Below the pieces are notes generated by a model. That model had not been told where the DNA came from and searched no databases. It saw only the letters and a program-made list of their open reading frames with translations. A DNA stretch of 64,000 bases, taken from positions 62,001-126,000 of the forward strand of contig NZ_JABEQL010000006.1 in the NCBI RefSeq assembly GCF_014174215.1, written 5' to 3'. Positions within the stretch are counted from its first letter, which is position 1. Every line of letters begins with the position of its first letter. The position numbers and the translations under genes are program-made. Positions 29,330 to 38,261 of this stretch are shown piece after piece. This stretch comes from Gluconacetobacter tumulicola. GTDB lineage: Bacteria > Pseudomonadota > Alphaproteobacteria > Acetobacterales > Acetobacteraceae.

Positions 29330-30646
29330 TCACAGATTCAGATCCACCCGTATCATGACGGTGTTGACGGTAAATTTTCCTGTCGTACCCAGGACATTCT
29401 GATTGGAGATTGTGTAGTCGAGGTTCAGGCTGAGGTGTCGGCTAATGAGCCATTGAGCCGAAAGCCCCCCACCGAAGATGGTCTGGCTACCGCCGGACTG
29501 GGTCAGGATGCTGCCGACAAGGTGTGTCGGCGTGTTTTGGTATTCTCCTTTCTGAAAAGTGAAATACCCGGACAGGAGGACGTCGCGCCGGTATTGGTGG
29601 GTAAGGCCGAGCTGCACGTTTGTGTAGGTAAAGCCGGCCACGTTTTCGAAGGCGCTGTCTTCGATCCCGTGCTGGACGTCCAACTGGAGGCGTGTCAGGC
29701 GGGTGGGGGCCCACCTTGCCTGGGCTTCCACGATCGGCGTGGCATAATCGGGATAGGCGGCATTGCGGTAGAAGCGGTGCTGATATCCGGCCATGACGCG
29801 CAGGTCGACCAGGTGGACGGCGTTGTAATCGATTCCCGCCAGAAGCGCCAACCCGTTGGAATCGCGGCCCGGATAGCCGACAAGCCCATGCGTATAGCGG
29901 ATTTCGGTTCCGCGCAGCATGACCAGCGCGCTGGCTGCTTCGGTCCAGCGGTAACGGCCCGTGAGGCTTTCGACGATCACTGCCCGATTCCGATAGGTCT
30001 GGGGAACGGCAATGCCGATTGCCGAGGGGAGGCGGGCGCTTTGATCGAACGCGAAATTCGTAATGTTCGCTTCCGGAATCAGGGAAAAGCGTCCATCGCG
30101 CGCCATCGTATAGCTCAGCGCTGCTCGGTCGACCCGGTATTTGACGGGTTGGATCGTCGCGAAGCTGCCGATCGTGTTGGGCACCTGGACCAGGCTGAGA
30201 TGGGAATAGTCGAAGCCCAGCCTGTCATTGGCGATATCGTGGTATCCGCCGATCGCTGCCGTCCAGGTTGTCTGGTTCTGGGACCCCTGGCTGGGATAAC
30301 GGAGGTCGGAGACCGAGGCGTTGGTATAGAGACGGTCCGCCGACCAGTCCGATGTCAGGCCGATCTGCGCCATGGTCGATATGATCGCGCTCTGCACGCC
30401 GCCCGGCAGACGATTGGCATTGTCGATATAGCCGACGCCCTCGTTCAGGTCTCCATTCAGCTTGAACCCGCCGAGATGCAGCCCCTGCGGCTGGAATTCC
30501 TTGCTGAGCCGGAGCTGTTCCTCATCGACCCAGATTTCGCCGACACCGCGCCCGATCTCGGGAAAATACTGGCTCAGCACCTGTGCGGACGCATGAGCAG
30601 GAAAGAACGGCGCGGCGCAGGCGAAGGCGCCCACGAGACGGTACAT
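29330..30646 (-). CDS. Outer-membrane beta-barrel protein of the polysaccharide locus (BBP2-like)
   Basis: A protein of 438 residues from ATG 30646, with a signal peptide (MYRLVGAFACAAPFFPAHASAQ, cut after ASA). The remainder is rich in alternating beta-strand patterns with aromatic ends. It resembles the putative beta-barrel porin 2 family that accompanies exopolysaccharide export genes in Alphaproteobacteria. A GTG at 30703 would overlap the polymerase stop but adds 19 residues before the signal. Its function is probably in outer-membrane passage or surface retention of the polymer; this is inferred from position. Confidence 0.75.
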   Translation of the reverse strand: MYRLVGAFACAAPFFPAHASAQVLSQYFPEIGRGVGEIWVDEEQLRLSKEFQPQGLHLGGFKLNGDLNEGVGYIDNANRLPGGVQSAIISTMAQIGLTSDWSADRLYTNASVSDLRYPSQGSQNQTTWTAAIGGYHDIANDRLGFDYSHLSLVQVPNTIGSFATIQPVKYRVDRAALSYTMARDGRFSLIPEANITNFAFDQSARLPSAIGIAVPQTYRNRAVIVESLTGRYRWTEAASALVMLRGTEIRYTHGLVGYPGRDSNGLALLAGIDYNAVHLVDLRVMAGYQHRFYRNAAYPDYATPIVEAQARWAPTRLTRLQLDVQHGIEDSAFENVAGFTYTNVQLGLTHQYRRDVLLSGYFTFQKGEYQNTPTHLVGSILTQSGGSQTIFGGGLSAQWLISRHLSLNLDYTISNQNVLGTTGKFTVNTVMIRVDLNL

Positions 30647-30699
30647 GCCCGTTCTGCGCGATGATCGGTCTGGCCCGTGCGTGACGGGAAATCGTATTG

Positions 30700-32193
30700 T
30701 CACGGTGTGATCACCCACGAGTGCTGGAGGGGGCGGTCCCGCATGTCTGTCCCGCTTTCGGGCTGACGTCGTGCGGCCGGAGGAAAAAGGCGGGCGGAAG
30801 CCTTGCCTGCCTGCGTGCTCTCCGCCCGGACGATGCCGGAGATCAGCAGGGCAAGAAAGACGTAGAAAGTGGCGGAGGTAATCGTCGGGCCGGAGAGGCA
30901 TGCGGAGACCAGGTAGCTCACGACGATCGCGCTGGCCCCGTTCACAAGCTGGATGTCGGGCAGTTTGCGATCCATCTTTCCCAACGACCTGACACGCGAC
31001 ACGAGGCGCCATCCAAACCATAGGAGGCCAAGCATGCCTGGGATGCCGATTGCCGCCAGCAGGCCGGGAATGAGGCTTGACGAACGGTTGCTGCCCCAGC
31101 CGACGCCGAAGCCAAATGTATCAATTGCCGCCTGCAGGCTGTCGAGATCGGTAGAGCTGCGCTCGTTATAGGATTCACTGCCCTGCTTGTTCGTCACGCT
31201 GTCGAAGATCGTGCTGAGACTGGTCAGGAGGTCGGGGACCATGACGGTCACGAGGACTGCCAGCAGGACACTGAAGAGCAGGAATTGGATGGCCCGCCGC
31301 CGGATGATGGGCAGGAATCGTTTCGCATGGATTGTGAGACCCATGAAGACCACGATCAGAGCCCCGATTCCCAGGGAGACAATCCCGGTGGCTGATGTGG
31401 AAAGCAGAACGCCGGCAATGGCGACGGCCAAAGTAATTCTGACCAGTGTGCCCGGAAAATCATTGAGGATCAGCCATCCTGAACAGAAGGCGCCAGCCGC
31501 CATGTAGCTGCCAAACGCGGATGGCTCGGAGAAAGTTGCATTGATCCGTGGAAGAGAACCGATGGTTTGTTCTGTAAGGATAGACCATCCGGGGTTCGAA
31601 TAGAGTATGTCGGAGGGGAAAGGAACATGCGCGACATGACTGGCGAACTGCCAGATGCCGAAGCCGAAGGCGAGCAGGACGCTCGCAAAATAGGCGCGGA
31701 GGATGCGGACAGGGTGAAAGGGATGCCCCGCCGGCCCTTGCCGCGTTGCATATAGCGCGACCATTACGAACAGAATGATGTTCAGAAGAAGGTAAAGATC
31801 CTGATTGAGGTTGGATGAAGTCGGAGCGAGGGGAGTGATGACGAAAGGAGGCGTGGATTTTTGCGGCCAGACATAGGCGCGCCCCTCAAAGAGCCGGGGG
31901 CTTAGCCAGGATGTCAGGAGTGCCCACCCCGCGAGGCCGATAAGGGGAGCGGCGAGCGGCCAGACCCGCGCGCGGCCGGGATAGCGGGCACCGAGCAGGA
32001 ACTGCGTTCCTATATAGGCAACCATTGTCATGGCCGGCAATATGCTCGGGGCGATGCCGAAGCCGCCGATCGTGATCGCGGCGCTGGCCTCGAAGATCCC
32101 CATGATGACCATGAGCTGGATAAGCCGGTCCGGACGGGTGGCCCATATAAGGCATAGAGGAGCCAGGACCAGGAAGAAAAACGTGATGCCCAC
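30700..32193 (-). CDS. O-antigen-ligase/polymerase family protein (Wzy-like)
   Basis: An integral membrane protein of 497 residues with about 11-12 hydrophobic helices and a large periplasmic loop near residues 300-380 (with SESYNERSSTDLDSLQAAI). It fits the Wzy_C/O-antigen ligase family. In a Wzx/Wzy pathway it joins lipid-linked repeat units into polymer at the periplasmic face. The start is ATG 32193, with a purine-rich GGGAGGGGAG ribosome site about 11 bases upstream. First of three minus-strand genes, diverging from the GH16 gene. Confidence 0.85.
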   Translation of the reverse strand: MGITFFFLVLAPLCLIWATRPDRLIQLMVIMGIFEASAAITIGGFGIAPSILPAMTMVAYIGTQFLLGARYPGRARVWPLAAPLIGLAGWALLTSWLSPRLFEGRAYVWPQKSTPPFVITPLAPTSSNLNQDLYLLLNIILFVMVALYATRQGPAGHPFHPVRILRAYFASVLLAFGFGIWQFASHVAHVPFPSDILYSNPGWSILTEQTIGSLPRINATFSEPSAFGSYMAAGAFCSGWLILNDFPGTLVRITLAVAIAGVLLSTSATGIVSLGIGALIVVFMGLTIHAKRFLPIIRRRAIQFLLFSVLLAVLVTVMVPDLLTSLSTIFDSVTNKQGSESYNERSSTDLDSLQAAIDTFGFGVGWGSNRSSSLIPGLLAAIGIPGMLGLLWFGWRLVSRVRSLGKMDRKLPDIQLVNGASAIVVSYLVSACLSGPTITSATFYVFLALLISGIVRAESTQAGKASARLFPPAARRQPESGTDMRDRPLQHSWVITP

Positions 32194-32206
32194 GAGACTC
32201 CCCTCC

Positions 32207-32224
32207 CGCCGCTTTTATGCGGCG
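32207..32224 (-). promoter_or_regulatory. Hairpin in the leader of the polymerase gene
   Basis: A perfect 6-bp stem (CGCCGC 32207-32212 with GCGGCG 32219-32224, six-base loop) lies immediately before the ribosome binding site of the polymerase gene on the minus strand, where it could affect translation. Confidence 0.3.
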
Positions 32225-32424
32225 TTATGTGTTGGACGCCCGAGCGTACCGGGATCGAAAAGATGGACGGAATGCGTTGGATGTATTAATCATCAACTAC
32301 GTCCGAATGCAGATCAAGTTTCTTTTTTAGGCATGTATCTGCTTGCTGGAAGCGGGACGGGGGACAACCTCTGGTCGGCGGCGACGTTGCCTCGCAAGGA
32401 ACCGGCTTTGTCCAAGGAGGCACC

Positions 32425-33294
32425 ATGACCAGGTCCATTTCAGCGATCATCGAAAGACTGGGGCAGCGTATCATCCCTGCCATGAGAGGCAGTTTTGTCA
32501 TGTTGGGTATCGGCTGGTGTGGTCTCTGGGGGACCTCGTTCGGGGCTTCTCCAGGTGATATGATCGACCTCAAGGGCCGCACTGTGATCTTTGACGAGGA
32601 ATTCGACCGTCTCAGCGTCTCGCCGCACGGTCCCGACACGGTTTGGAGCGCGCATACGCCATGGGGGGGCGATTTCGGTGATGCCGGCTTCCGCGACAAG
32701 GAACCGGGTTTACCGTTCAGCGTTCGAGACGGAATCCTTCGGATCGAGATGCGGAAAACGGCGGACGGCAAATGGCAGTCGGGTCTTCTGTCATCCTCGC
32801 CTGGTTACGGCCGCGGCTTTACCGCGCCTTATGGCTATTTCGAGATGCGGGCACGTCTGCCCGCCGGGGATGGGGTGTGGCCCGCCTTCTGGCTTGATGA
32901 GCTGACGCCGGCGGGGTCTGGAAAACATTCTCTGGAAGTGGATATCATCGAGCATTACGGTCGTTTTCCCGCAGCCTATAATACGACTGTCACGGAATGG
33001 AATCCGAAGAACAGCCATGAAAACCATTCTCAGATGCATATCCAGCCCGTGCCGAGTGGGAGCCTTTCGCAGGCATTCCACACTTACGGCGCGGAAGTGA
33101 CGCCGCAATGGGTCATTTTCTATTTCGACCGTCGTGAGATCTGGCGTACGCCTGCGCCGTCGCGCCCGCTTGGGGGGCTCGATGTGCTTGTCGATCTGGG
33201 GTTGGGCGGCGGCTGGCCGATCGACAAGGCGCCTAGCCCGGCGATAATGGAAGTTGATTACGTCCGCGTTTATCAGAGCGGGAAGACACCATGA
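32425..33294 (+). CDS. Secreted glycoside hydrolase family 16 protein
   Basis: A protein of 289 residues with an N-terminal hydrophobic segment (about 20-40) that acts as a signal peptide or anchor. A GH16 jelly-roll domain follows. The catalytic motif is EVDIIE, with Glu171 as nucleophile, Asp173, and Glu176 as acid/base. Upstream landmarks are FDEEFD and YGYFEMRARLP, and the C-terminus has MEVDYVRVYQ. GH16 enzymes cut beta-1,3/1,4-glucans or galactans; in polysaccharide loci (for example ExoK) they trim the polymer. An ideal AAGGAGG ribosome site precedes the ATG. It diverges from the polymerase gene and is followed 19 bases later by a glycosyltransferase. Confidence 0.92.
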   Translation: MTRSISAIIERLGQRIIPAMRGSFVMLGIGWCGLWGTSFGASPGDMIDLKGRTVIFDEEFDRLSVSPHGPDTVWSAHTPWGGDFGDAGFRDKEPGLPFSVRDGILRIEMRKTADGKWQSGLLSSSPGYGRGFTAPYGYFEMRARLPAGDGVWPAFWLDELTPAGSGKHSLEVDIIEHYGRFPAAYNTTVTEWNPKNSHENHSQMHIQPVPSGSLSQAFHTYGAEVTPQWVIFYFDRREIWRTPAPSRPLGGLDVLVDLGLGGGWPIDKAPSPAIMEVDYVRVYQSGKTP

Positions 33295-33313
33295 CGTTGC
33301 GGGAGGAGGAGCG

Positions 33314-34189
33314 ATGAAGATTGTCATCGGTATTGCCACGGCCGGCCGGGCATCCGTCCTTGCCGAAACCCTTCGTGATCTCAAATACCAGACCCGCCAG
33401 CCCGATGAAGTGGTGGTCTGCGCGCCGTCGGAAGAGGATATTCTGGGTGCCGCGGAGGCGTTTCCCGGGGTACGCCTGATGACCGGCCCGCGCGGACTGA
33501 CGCGGCAGCGCAATGCAATCATTGCCGCTGTTCCCGATGCTGAAATCGTGATGTTCTTCGATGACGATTTCCTTGCAGATGCGCATTATCTCGAGGCGGT
33601 CGAGACGCATATGGAAGCGAACGATCGTACGGTTGTCGTAACCGGGGCCGTTCTCGCCGATGGGATCAAGGGACCGGGCCTGGCTGTCGCCGAGGGCCGG
33701 GCCATTCTGGCGGCATGCGCGCAAAGGAACGACCCGGGGGCGCCCGAGTCTGTCTTTACCGGATATGGCTGCAACATGGCGCTTCGTCTTGCGCCCATGC
33801 GGGCTTTCGGCCTTTCGTTCGACGAGCGTCTGCCGCTCTATGGATGGCAGGAAGATGTGGATCTGTCGCGTAGGCTTGCCGCCTACGGCGAAATATTGCT
33901 TCTGCCAGGCGCGCGAGGCGTTCATCTCGGCGTAAAGCGGGGTCGCAGTTCCGGGATCAAGCTGGGATATTCGCAGGTTGCCAATCCACTTTATATCGCG
34001 GCAAAGGGGGAGGGGTATCCCCGCACCCGCGCCTGGGAGCATATTATCCGCAATCTGCTCTCCAACATCGCGAAGGCTCTGCGTCCCGAACCCTATATAG
34101 ACAGACGTGGCCGCCTCGTGGGAAATATGCTTGCTTTCTTCGATCTCGTGCGCGGGCGGATGACGCCGGAGCGGGCGGCAACCTTATGA
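33314..34189 (+). CDS. Family 2 glycosyltransferase
   Basis: A protein of 291 residues from ATG 33314, chosen because GGGAGGAGGAG stands just before it. It shows the GT-A nucleotide-sugar fold: an N-terminal IVIGIATAGRASVLAETL, the metal-binding DDD at 83-85 (FFDDDF), and GWQEDVDLSRRL with the likely catalytic ED. It is cytoplasmic and adds a sugar to the lipid-linked unit or a side chain; donor and acceptor are unknown. It follows GH16 closely and probably shares its transcript. Confidence 0.9.
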   Translation: MKIVIGIATAGRASVLAETLRDLKYQTRQPDEVVVCAPSEEDILGAAEAFPGVRLMTGPRGLTRQRNAIIAAVPDAEIVMFFDDDFLADAHYLEAVETHMEANDRTVVVTGAVLADGIKGPGLAVAEGRAILAACAQRNDPGAPESVFTGYGCNMALRLAPMRAFGLSFDERLPLYGWQEDVDLSRRLAAYGEILLLPGARGVHLGVKRGRSSGIKLGYSQVANPLYIAAKGEGYPRTRAWEHIIRNLLSNIAKALRPEPYIDRRGRLVGNMLAFFDLVRGRMTPERAATL

Positions 34190-34238
34190 TATACGATTTT
34201 CTTTGACACGCTTATTTCCGGGATGGCCGTGCACAAGC

Positions 34239-34340
34239 ATGATCCAGACAATTCTTGCCGCCATTGGCGCCTATATTGCGCTCAGTTTCCCGATTGCCCT
34301 GCTGATCGGCCGCTGGATCAGGATTTCGCGGAAGAAATGA
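34239..34340 (+). CDS. 33-residue single-helix membrane peptide
   Basis: A short frame ATG 34239 to TGA 34340 encodes one strongly hydrophobic helix (about residues 4-24: ILAAIGAYIALSFPIALLIG) followed by a basic tail RWIRISRKK. This is the classic layout of a small inner-membrane protein with its C-terminus in the cytoplasm. No good ribosome site is visible, which lowers confidence. It lies 49 bases after the GT2 gene on the same strand. No function can be assigned. Confidence 0.45.
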   Translation: MIQTILAAIGAYIALSFPIALLIGRWIRISRKK

Positions 34341-34528
34341 CAGCGGATCGAAGATACCTCTTTTCAGGCCGCTGACGGAGCCTGGGCCGCCGACGATCGG
34401 GCGCGGATGTCCTGGGCTTTGTGGCGGCGGGCTCCCCGTCGTTCGACGTCTCGACAGGGGAGTACCATGCCGGACATGAAACTGGGCGAGCCGCTTGCCG
34501 GCAGGCCGGTCTTGCGAGCGGCCCCTTG

Positions 34529-36526
34529 TCATTCCGGAAGGCCTGTCAGGCGCAGCGCGGCTGCGAGTTTCGCGCGGGCTCCGGCGGGCAAGTAGGGATG
34601 GGCCGCCATGACGCGCCGGATCGTGAGGGTGGGGTCGAGTGCGGAAAGCCGGGCCAGGATGTCGGCGCGTTCGGTGCTATTCTCCTCGGTGGTGAGTGCC
34701 ACGAGATGATACACGAGGGCCGATGGAAGCTGTGGATAGAGGGCAGCGACCATCCGTCCGATCTTGCTGGCTTCCTTGGGCAGATCGACCAGGAACAGAT
34801 AGAGCGCCGCGCAAGGGTCCATCGCCACGCTGAGCGGCTGGGCATTTCCTGAAATGCGATAATGGCCCAGAAGCTCGCGGGCCGCTTCCTGCTGGCCGTT
34901 TACCAAGGCCAGCAGGGCCTGGAGTGTCCGGTATGGGGCGAACCAGGCCTGATCGGGGCCTTCGTTGGCGATCCTGAATGCGGATAGAAGCGCGTCGGCC
35001 GTATCCGCGTAGCCGGGAATATGACAATAGACGAAAGCGAGCAGGAAATTGCGGCTGATATTGTGCTGCGAAAGAGTGGCCGCATGCTGCGCGGCTGCCA
35101 GGGCACGCGCCACCCCTGCCGGGTAGTCGCCCTGGAGAAACGCGCCGGCGCGTGTCATCTCCATTACGGCGCGCGCAATGGCGACGAGCGGCAGGGTCGG
35201 ACCCAGCCATTCCGCGAATTTGAGAAGGGTTTCAGCTTCGTGTAATGCGTGCTGGTTGGCTTGCAGCAGTGTGACCAGCGCCCGGGCTGCCAGTTGATCC
35301 GGGGCCAGGGTCTGAATGCTGCGCTTGAGGAGGGTCCTGGCATGGCGGAGGATGCTAGCCCACTGCGCCGACAATACTGCCCGGGCGAGCAAGGGAACGG
35401 CGAGGCCGGGCTTCTGTCTGGCGCCTGGGGGCAAGGCAGCCCGCACTGTCCAGATCATCTCGGCGCCATTCTGCACGTCGATCAGTCGCAGCAACAGAAC
35501 GGAATATTCCTGCGGGCCTTCGGCACCGGAATGCAGGACGCCCGAGCAGAGAAAATCGATGTTCTTGCTTCGAAGGTCCTCGATCCAGTCAGCTGCGGCA
35601 TGCGTGCCTTCGGGGGAGGGGCGCGGGATGACAAGCGTAAAGGCATCGGACCCGACGAACAGCACGTTGAGCTGGCTCCCGAGTTCGTCCGCCAGTGCCG
35701 TCAAAGACGGCTCTTTCGTTTCAATCGGTATAAGGGCGAGGCTGAGGGAGCGTACTGTGTGCGACGGGGCGGGGGGCGCAGGTTCGCCTTCCGCGTTCTG
35801 CGGGTGTGAGCCGCTCCCGGGCGGATCGGACAGGCGGCGCAAGGTTTCGAGTGCCGGAGCCGCCTCCTTCCAGGGGAAATGGCTGGAAGGCAGCGGGGAG
35901 TTGGGCGGCGGATGGAACTGGCCCGTCTGTGCGTTCGATGAAGGGGCGCCGGAAGCGCTTTCGATGGGCGGGGGACCTTTCCAACTGAATGATGATATAG
36001 GGGAGAGGATGCTGCCAGGATCGTTCGGAGGCGCCTGTTCAGATTTCATGAGGCGCTGGATGTGACGGGAAAACCGTGCGCGCTGGGTCTGAAGCCAGAG
36101 GTCGAAGGCCGGGTCGATACCGTTCAGATCCAGAAACAAAATTTCCTCCGGTTCGACTGTGCGGTCCAGCGCATCCAGGCAGCCGGCGTAGATTTCTTCG
36201 ACATCCACCGATGTCAGGTCTGGTTTGAGCGTCAATGTATGGCGCCCGATGTCGATAATCTCGGTGCCGAAAGGCTGAAGCACGTCGAGCAGGCGATGGA
36301 TCTCCTGCCGCAGGGAGGCACGTGCGAGATCGGTCGGACGTTTGCTCCACAGAAGTTCGGTCAGGCGTTGACGCATGACGGGCTTGCGGTTGGACAAGGC
36401 GAGAATGGCCAGCAATCCGCGTGTTCTTCGGGCGCCGGCGGGAAGGACGTTCTTCCCCGTCGCGGTCGTGGCGACCATCTGCCCGATCAGTCGAATATTT
36501 AGGATGTTTGCCCCCGGCGCCGGCAC
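34529..36526 (-). CDS. SARP/BTAD-like transcriptional regulator with TPR-type region
   Basis: A protein of 665 residues starting with GTG 36526. The N-terminal part (about 8-105) is an OmpR/SARP-type winged helix: RLIGQMVATTATGK, ARRTRGLLAILALS, MRQRLTELLWSKRP and ARASLRQEIHRLLDVL. A Pro/Ser-rich linker lies at about 170-260, then an alpha/beta region (about 265-370). The C-terminal 290 residues are helical and repeat-like, as in tetratricopeptide sensors. It probably controls the polysaccharide genes that flank it on both sides. Regulators of this design are well known in actinobacteria and also occur in Alphaproteobacteria. It converges with the GH16-GT2 group. Confidence 0.8.
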   Translation of the reverse strand: MPAPGANILNIRLIGQMVATTATGKNVLPAGARRTRGLLAILALSNRKPVMRQRLTELLWSKRPTDLARASLRQEIHRLLDVLQPFGTEIIDIGRHTLTLKPDLTSVDVEEIYAGCLDALDRTVEPEEILFLDLNGIDPAFDLWLQTQRARFSRHIQRLMKSEQAPPNDPGSILSPISSFSWKGPPPIESASGAPSSNAQTGQFHPPPNSPLPSSHFPWKEAAPALETLRRLSDPPGSGSHPQNAEGEPAPPAPSHTVRSLSLALIPIETKEPSLTALADELGSQLNVLFVGSDAFTLVIPRPSPEGTHAAADWIEDLRSKNIDFLCSGVLHSGAEGPQEYSVLLLRLIDVQNGAEMIWTVRAALPPGARQKPGLAVPLLARAVLSAQWASILRHARTLLKRSIQTLAPDQLAARALVTLLQANQHALHEAETLLKFAEWLGPTLPLVAIARAVMEMTRAGAFLQGDYPAGVARALAAAQHAATLSQHNISRNFLLAFVYCHIPGYADTADALLSAFRIANEGPDQAWFAPYRTLQALLALVNGQQEAARELLGHYRISGNAQPLSVAMDPCAALYLFLVDLPKEASKIGRMVAALYPQLPSALVYHLVALTTEENSTERADILARLSALDPTLTIRRVMAAHPYLPAGARAKLAAALRLTGLPE

Positions 36527-36532
36527 GTCACG

Positions 36533-36766
36533 CTAACTCCCCGCTCGTGATGGGCAGCGTGTGTCGCCAACTCGTATCCCGATCGGATACGAAAAACGAA
36601 CGGTCGTCGTTCCAGATTCCTTCTTGTGCGCGAGGATCAGAATGAGGCTGTGCTCCGGAGGCAGGACAAACGCATACGTTCCGTGTCCCGGAGCGGCTCC
36701 GGATCGGTCGAGAGTGGTATTGAGATCGTGGAGAAGAGAACGACCTTCCAACTGTTCGATTGTCAT
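36533..36766 (-). CDS. Possible small protein upstream of the regulator
   Basis: A 77-residue frame ends six bases before the regulator GTG, a spacing that would fit coupled translation. The middle (GTYAFVLPPEHSLILILAH) looks protein-like, but third-position GC is lower than in the neighbours and no ribosome site is clear. An upstream TTG at 36796 would add ten residues. I do not recognise it and it may be chance. Confidence 0.25.
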   Translation of the reverse strand: MTIEQLEGRSLLHDLNTTLDRSGAAPGHGTYAFVLPPEHSLILILAHKKESGTTTVRFSYPIGIRVGDTRCPSRAGS

Positions 36767-37521
36767 ATATGCGCCGGCGCGTTCTGCCCCCGTCAAATAA
36801 CAATGGCGTTAGAAGGGCATCCGCCGGATCGGCCCGGTGCAGTCCCGGGGATGCCGACATTGACAGTCCGGCATGAATTCCCGCGGTCTTTTCAAGCTTG
36901 TCGCCCCGCATCGCTTTCTTCCCTGTTTTAGCGTTGCTCCTGCTTCGTGCATCGTTTCACGATCAGTCCTGCGTGAGGCCACACTCCTTGACCGAGGAAA
37001 AGAATCACGATGCTTTATTGCTGTGCGCATCCGTTCGCTGCCCAGCACGAAGAACAACACCGGACGGGAGAGGAAGACACCGCAAGAAATAAACGCGCGG
37101 CAACATAAGAAGTACGAAGATCTATCGTTCCACGGAGTAACGAAATATTACGTTAAAAATGGCCAATTTATGCGTTAAATCGCTTTCTCCGCTTGACGAC
37201 GATTTTTATGTCCAAAATGAATGATCACAATTATGTGATCGGTAATTTATGCAACCTGAAAAGACGGAGAAGCTGACTTGATGAGGAAATGTAAGAATTT
37301 CAACGAAGAATCCATATTTTAACACGTAAATAACGGTAGGTCTGGGTAATAAATACTTTCGTCAATGATTAAAAACACATTATGGGCTTCTTTTATTATT
37401 GCGCCGTGCTCGTCTGCACAGGCAACGTTCCGATCATATCAGGGAGGTAGCAATCTGATCGGGATCATGCCGGTTCAACTTGCCTGTCAGCTTCATTCTT
37501 CGCAGAAGACGAGGTGCTAGT
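36767..37521. promoter_or_regulatory. AT-rich leader/promoter island of the polysaccharide operon with two palindromes
   Basis: There is no supported gene in this 755-base stretch; from about 37090 it becomes strongly AT-rich. Two dyads stand out. One is TAACGaAATATTaCGTTA (37138-37155), palindromic except for the A/A pair. The other is GATCACA-ATTA-TGTGATC (37223-37240), with 7-bp perfect arms. A possible -35 TTGACG lies at 37193-37198, just before the second dyad. The region must hold the promoter for the operon starting at 37522, and these dyads are candidate operators. Confidence 0.5.
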
Positions 37522-38253
37522 ATGTCTGGTCTGCAACAAGAAAAATTCATGGGGACCGCCTTTATCGCGGATGACGCGACGGTTGTTGTCCCCTATGCTG
37601 GGCTTATCGGCGGGCAAGTCGCCAGGCCCGAAAACGCCGCGGCGATCCGCGATCCGCGCAAACGCATGATGGATGTCGTGGTCGCCGGGACGATGCTGTT
37701 CTTCGCGTTGCCTGTCATGCTGGTGATTGCCGTGCTGGTTCGTCGTGACGGCGGAGCGGCCTTGTTCGGTCATAGCCGGATCGGGGAGAACGGGCGAAGC
37801 TTCCGCTGCCTCAAGTTCAGGAGCATGGTTTCCAACGCGGACCAGGTCTTGAAGGATCTTCTGGAGCGGGACGAGGCTGCACGCCGGGAGTGGGTAGAGA
37901 CCCAGAAGCTGTGTCGTGATCCACGCATCACGCCCCTGGGCCGCTTTCTGCGCGCGACTAGCCTGGACGAGCTTCCGCAGTTGCTGAACATCCTGCGCGG
38001 TGACATGAGCCTGGTCGGGCCGCGCCCGATCATCCAGGCCGAGGTCGAGCGCTATGGCGACAATATCACCTATTATTATGCGACCCGCCCGGGCCTGACG
38101 GGGCTCTGGCAGGTCAGCGGGCGCAGCAATACCAGCTACGCACGGCGTGTGGCGCTGGATAGCGCCTATGTCCGCCACTGGACGTTCTGGAAGGACGTCG
38201 TGATTCTCCTGAAAACGATTCCCGCCGTGCTGCGGCACGACGGTGCGCAATAG
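37522..38253 (+). CDS. Undecaprenyl-phosphate sugar phosphotransferase (priming enzyme, ExoY/WbaP C-terminal type)
   Basis: A protein of 243 residues from ATG 37522 (GAGG seven bases upstream). It starts synthesis of the repeat unit by moving a sugar-1-phosphate to undecaprenyl phosphate. Family blocks are KRMMDVVVAG (47-56) entering one re-entrant/membrane helix (52-73), RCLKFRSM (95-102), DPRITPLGRFLRATSLDELPQ (residues 133-153) and GDMSLVGPRP (160-169). It lacks the multi-helix N-terminal half of GumD and WbaP, so it is the short form. The longer frame from 37480 has no ribosome site. First gene of the long plus-strand arm. Confidence 0.92.
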   Translation: MSGLQQEKFMGTAFIADDATVVVPYAGLIGGQVARPENAAAIRDPRKRMMDVVVAGTMLFFALPVMLVIAVLVRRDGGAALFGHSRIGENGRSFRCLKFRSMVSNADQVLKDLLERDEAARREWVETQKLCRDPRITPLGRFLRATSLDELPQLLNILRGDMSLVGPRPIIQAEVERYGDNITYYYATRPGLTGLWQVSGRSNTSYARRVALDSAYVRHWTFWKDVVILLKTIPAVLRHDGAQ

Positions 38254-38261
38254 GTCCCGCC

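Noticed and set aside
34407-34595. Small plus-strand frame overlapping the end of the SARP-like regulator gene
   Set aside because: Arg-rich, antisense to the regulator, with no sign of selection; only a GGGGAG before an internal ATG speaks for it.
36528-36911. 127-codon minus-strand frame upstream of the regulator
   Set aside because: It overlaps the better-looking 77-codon frame in another phase and has Arg/Ser-rich composition without features.
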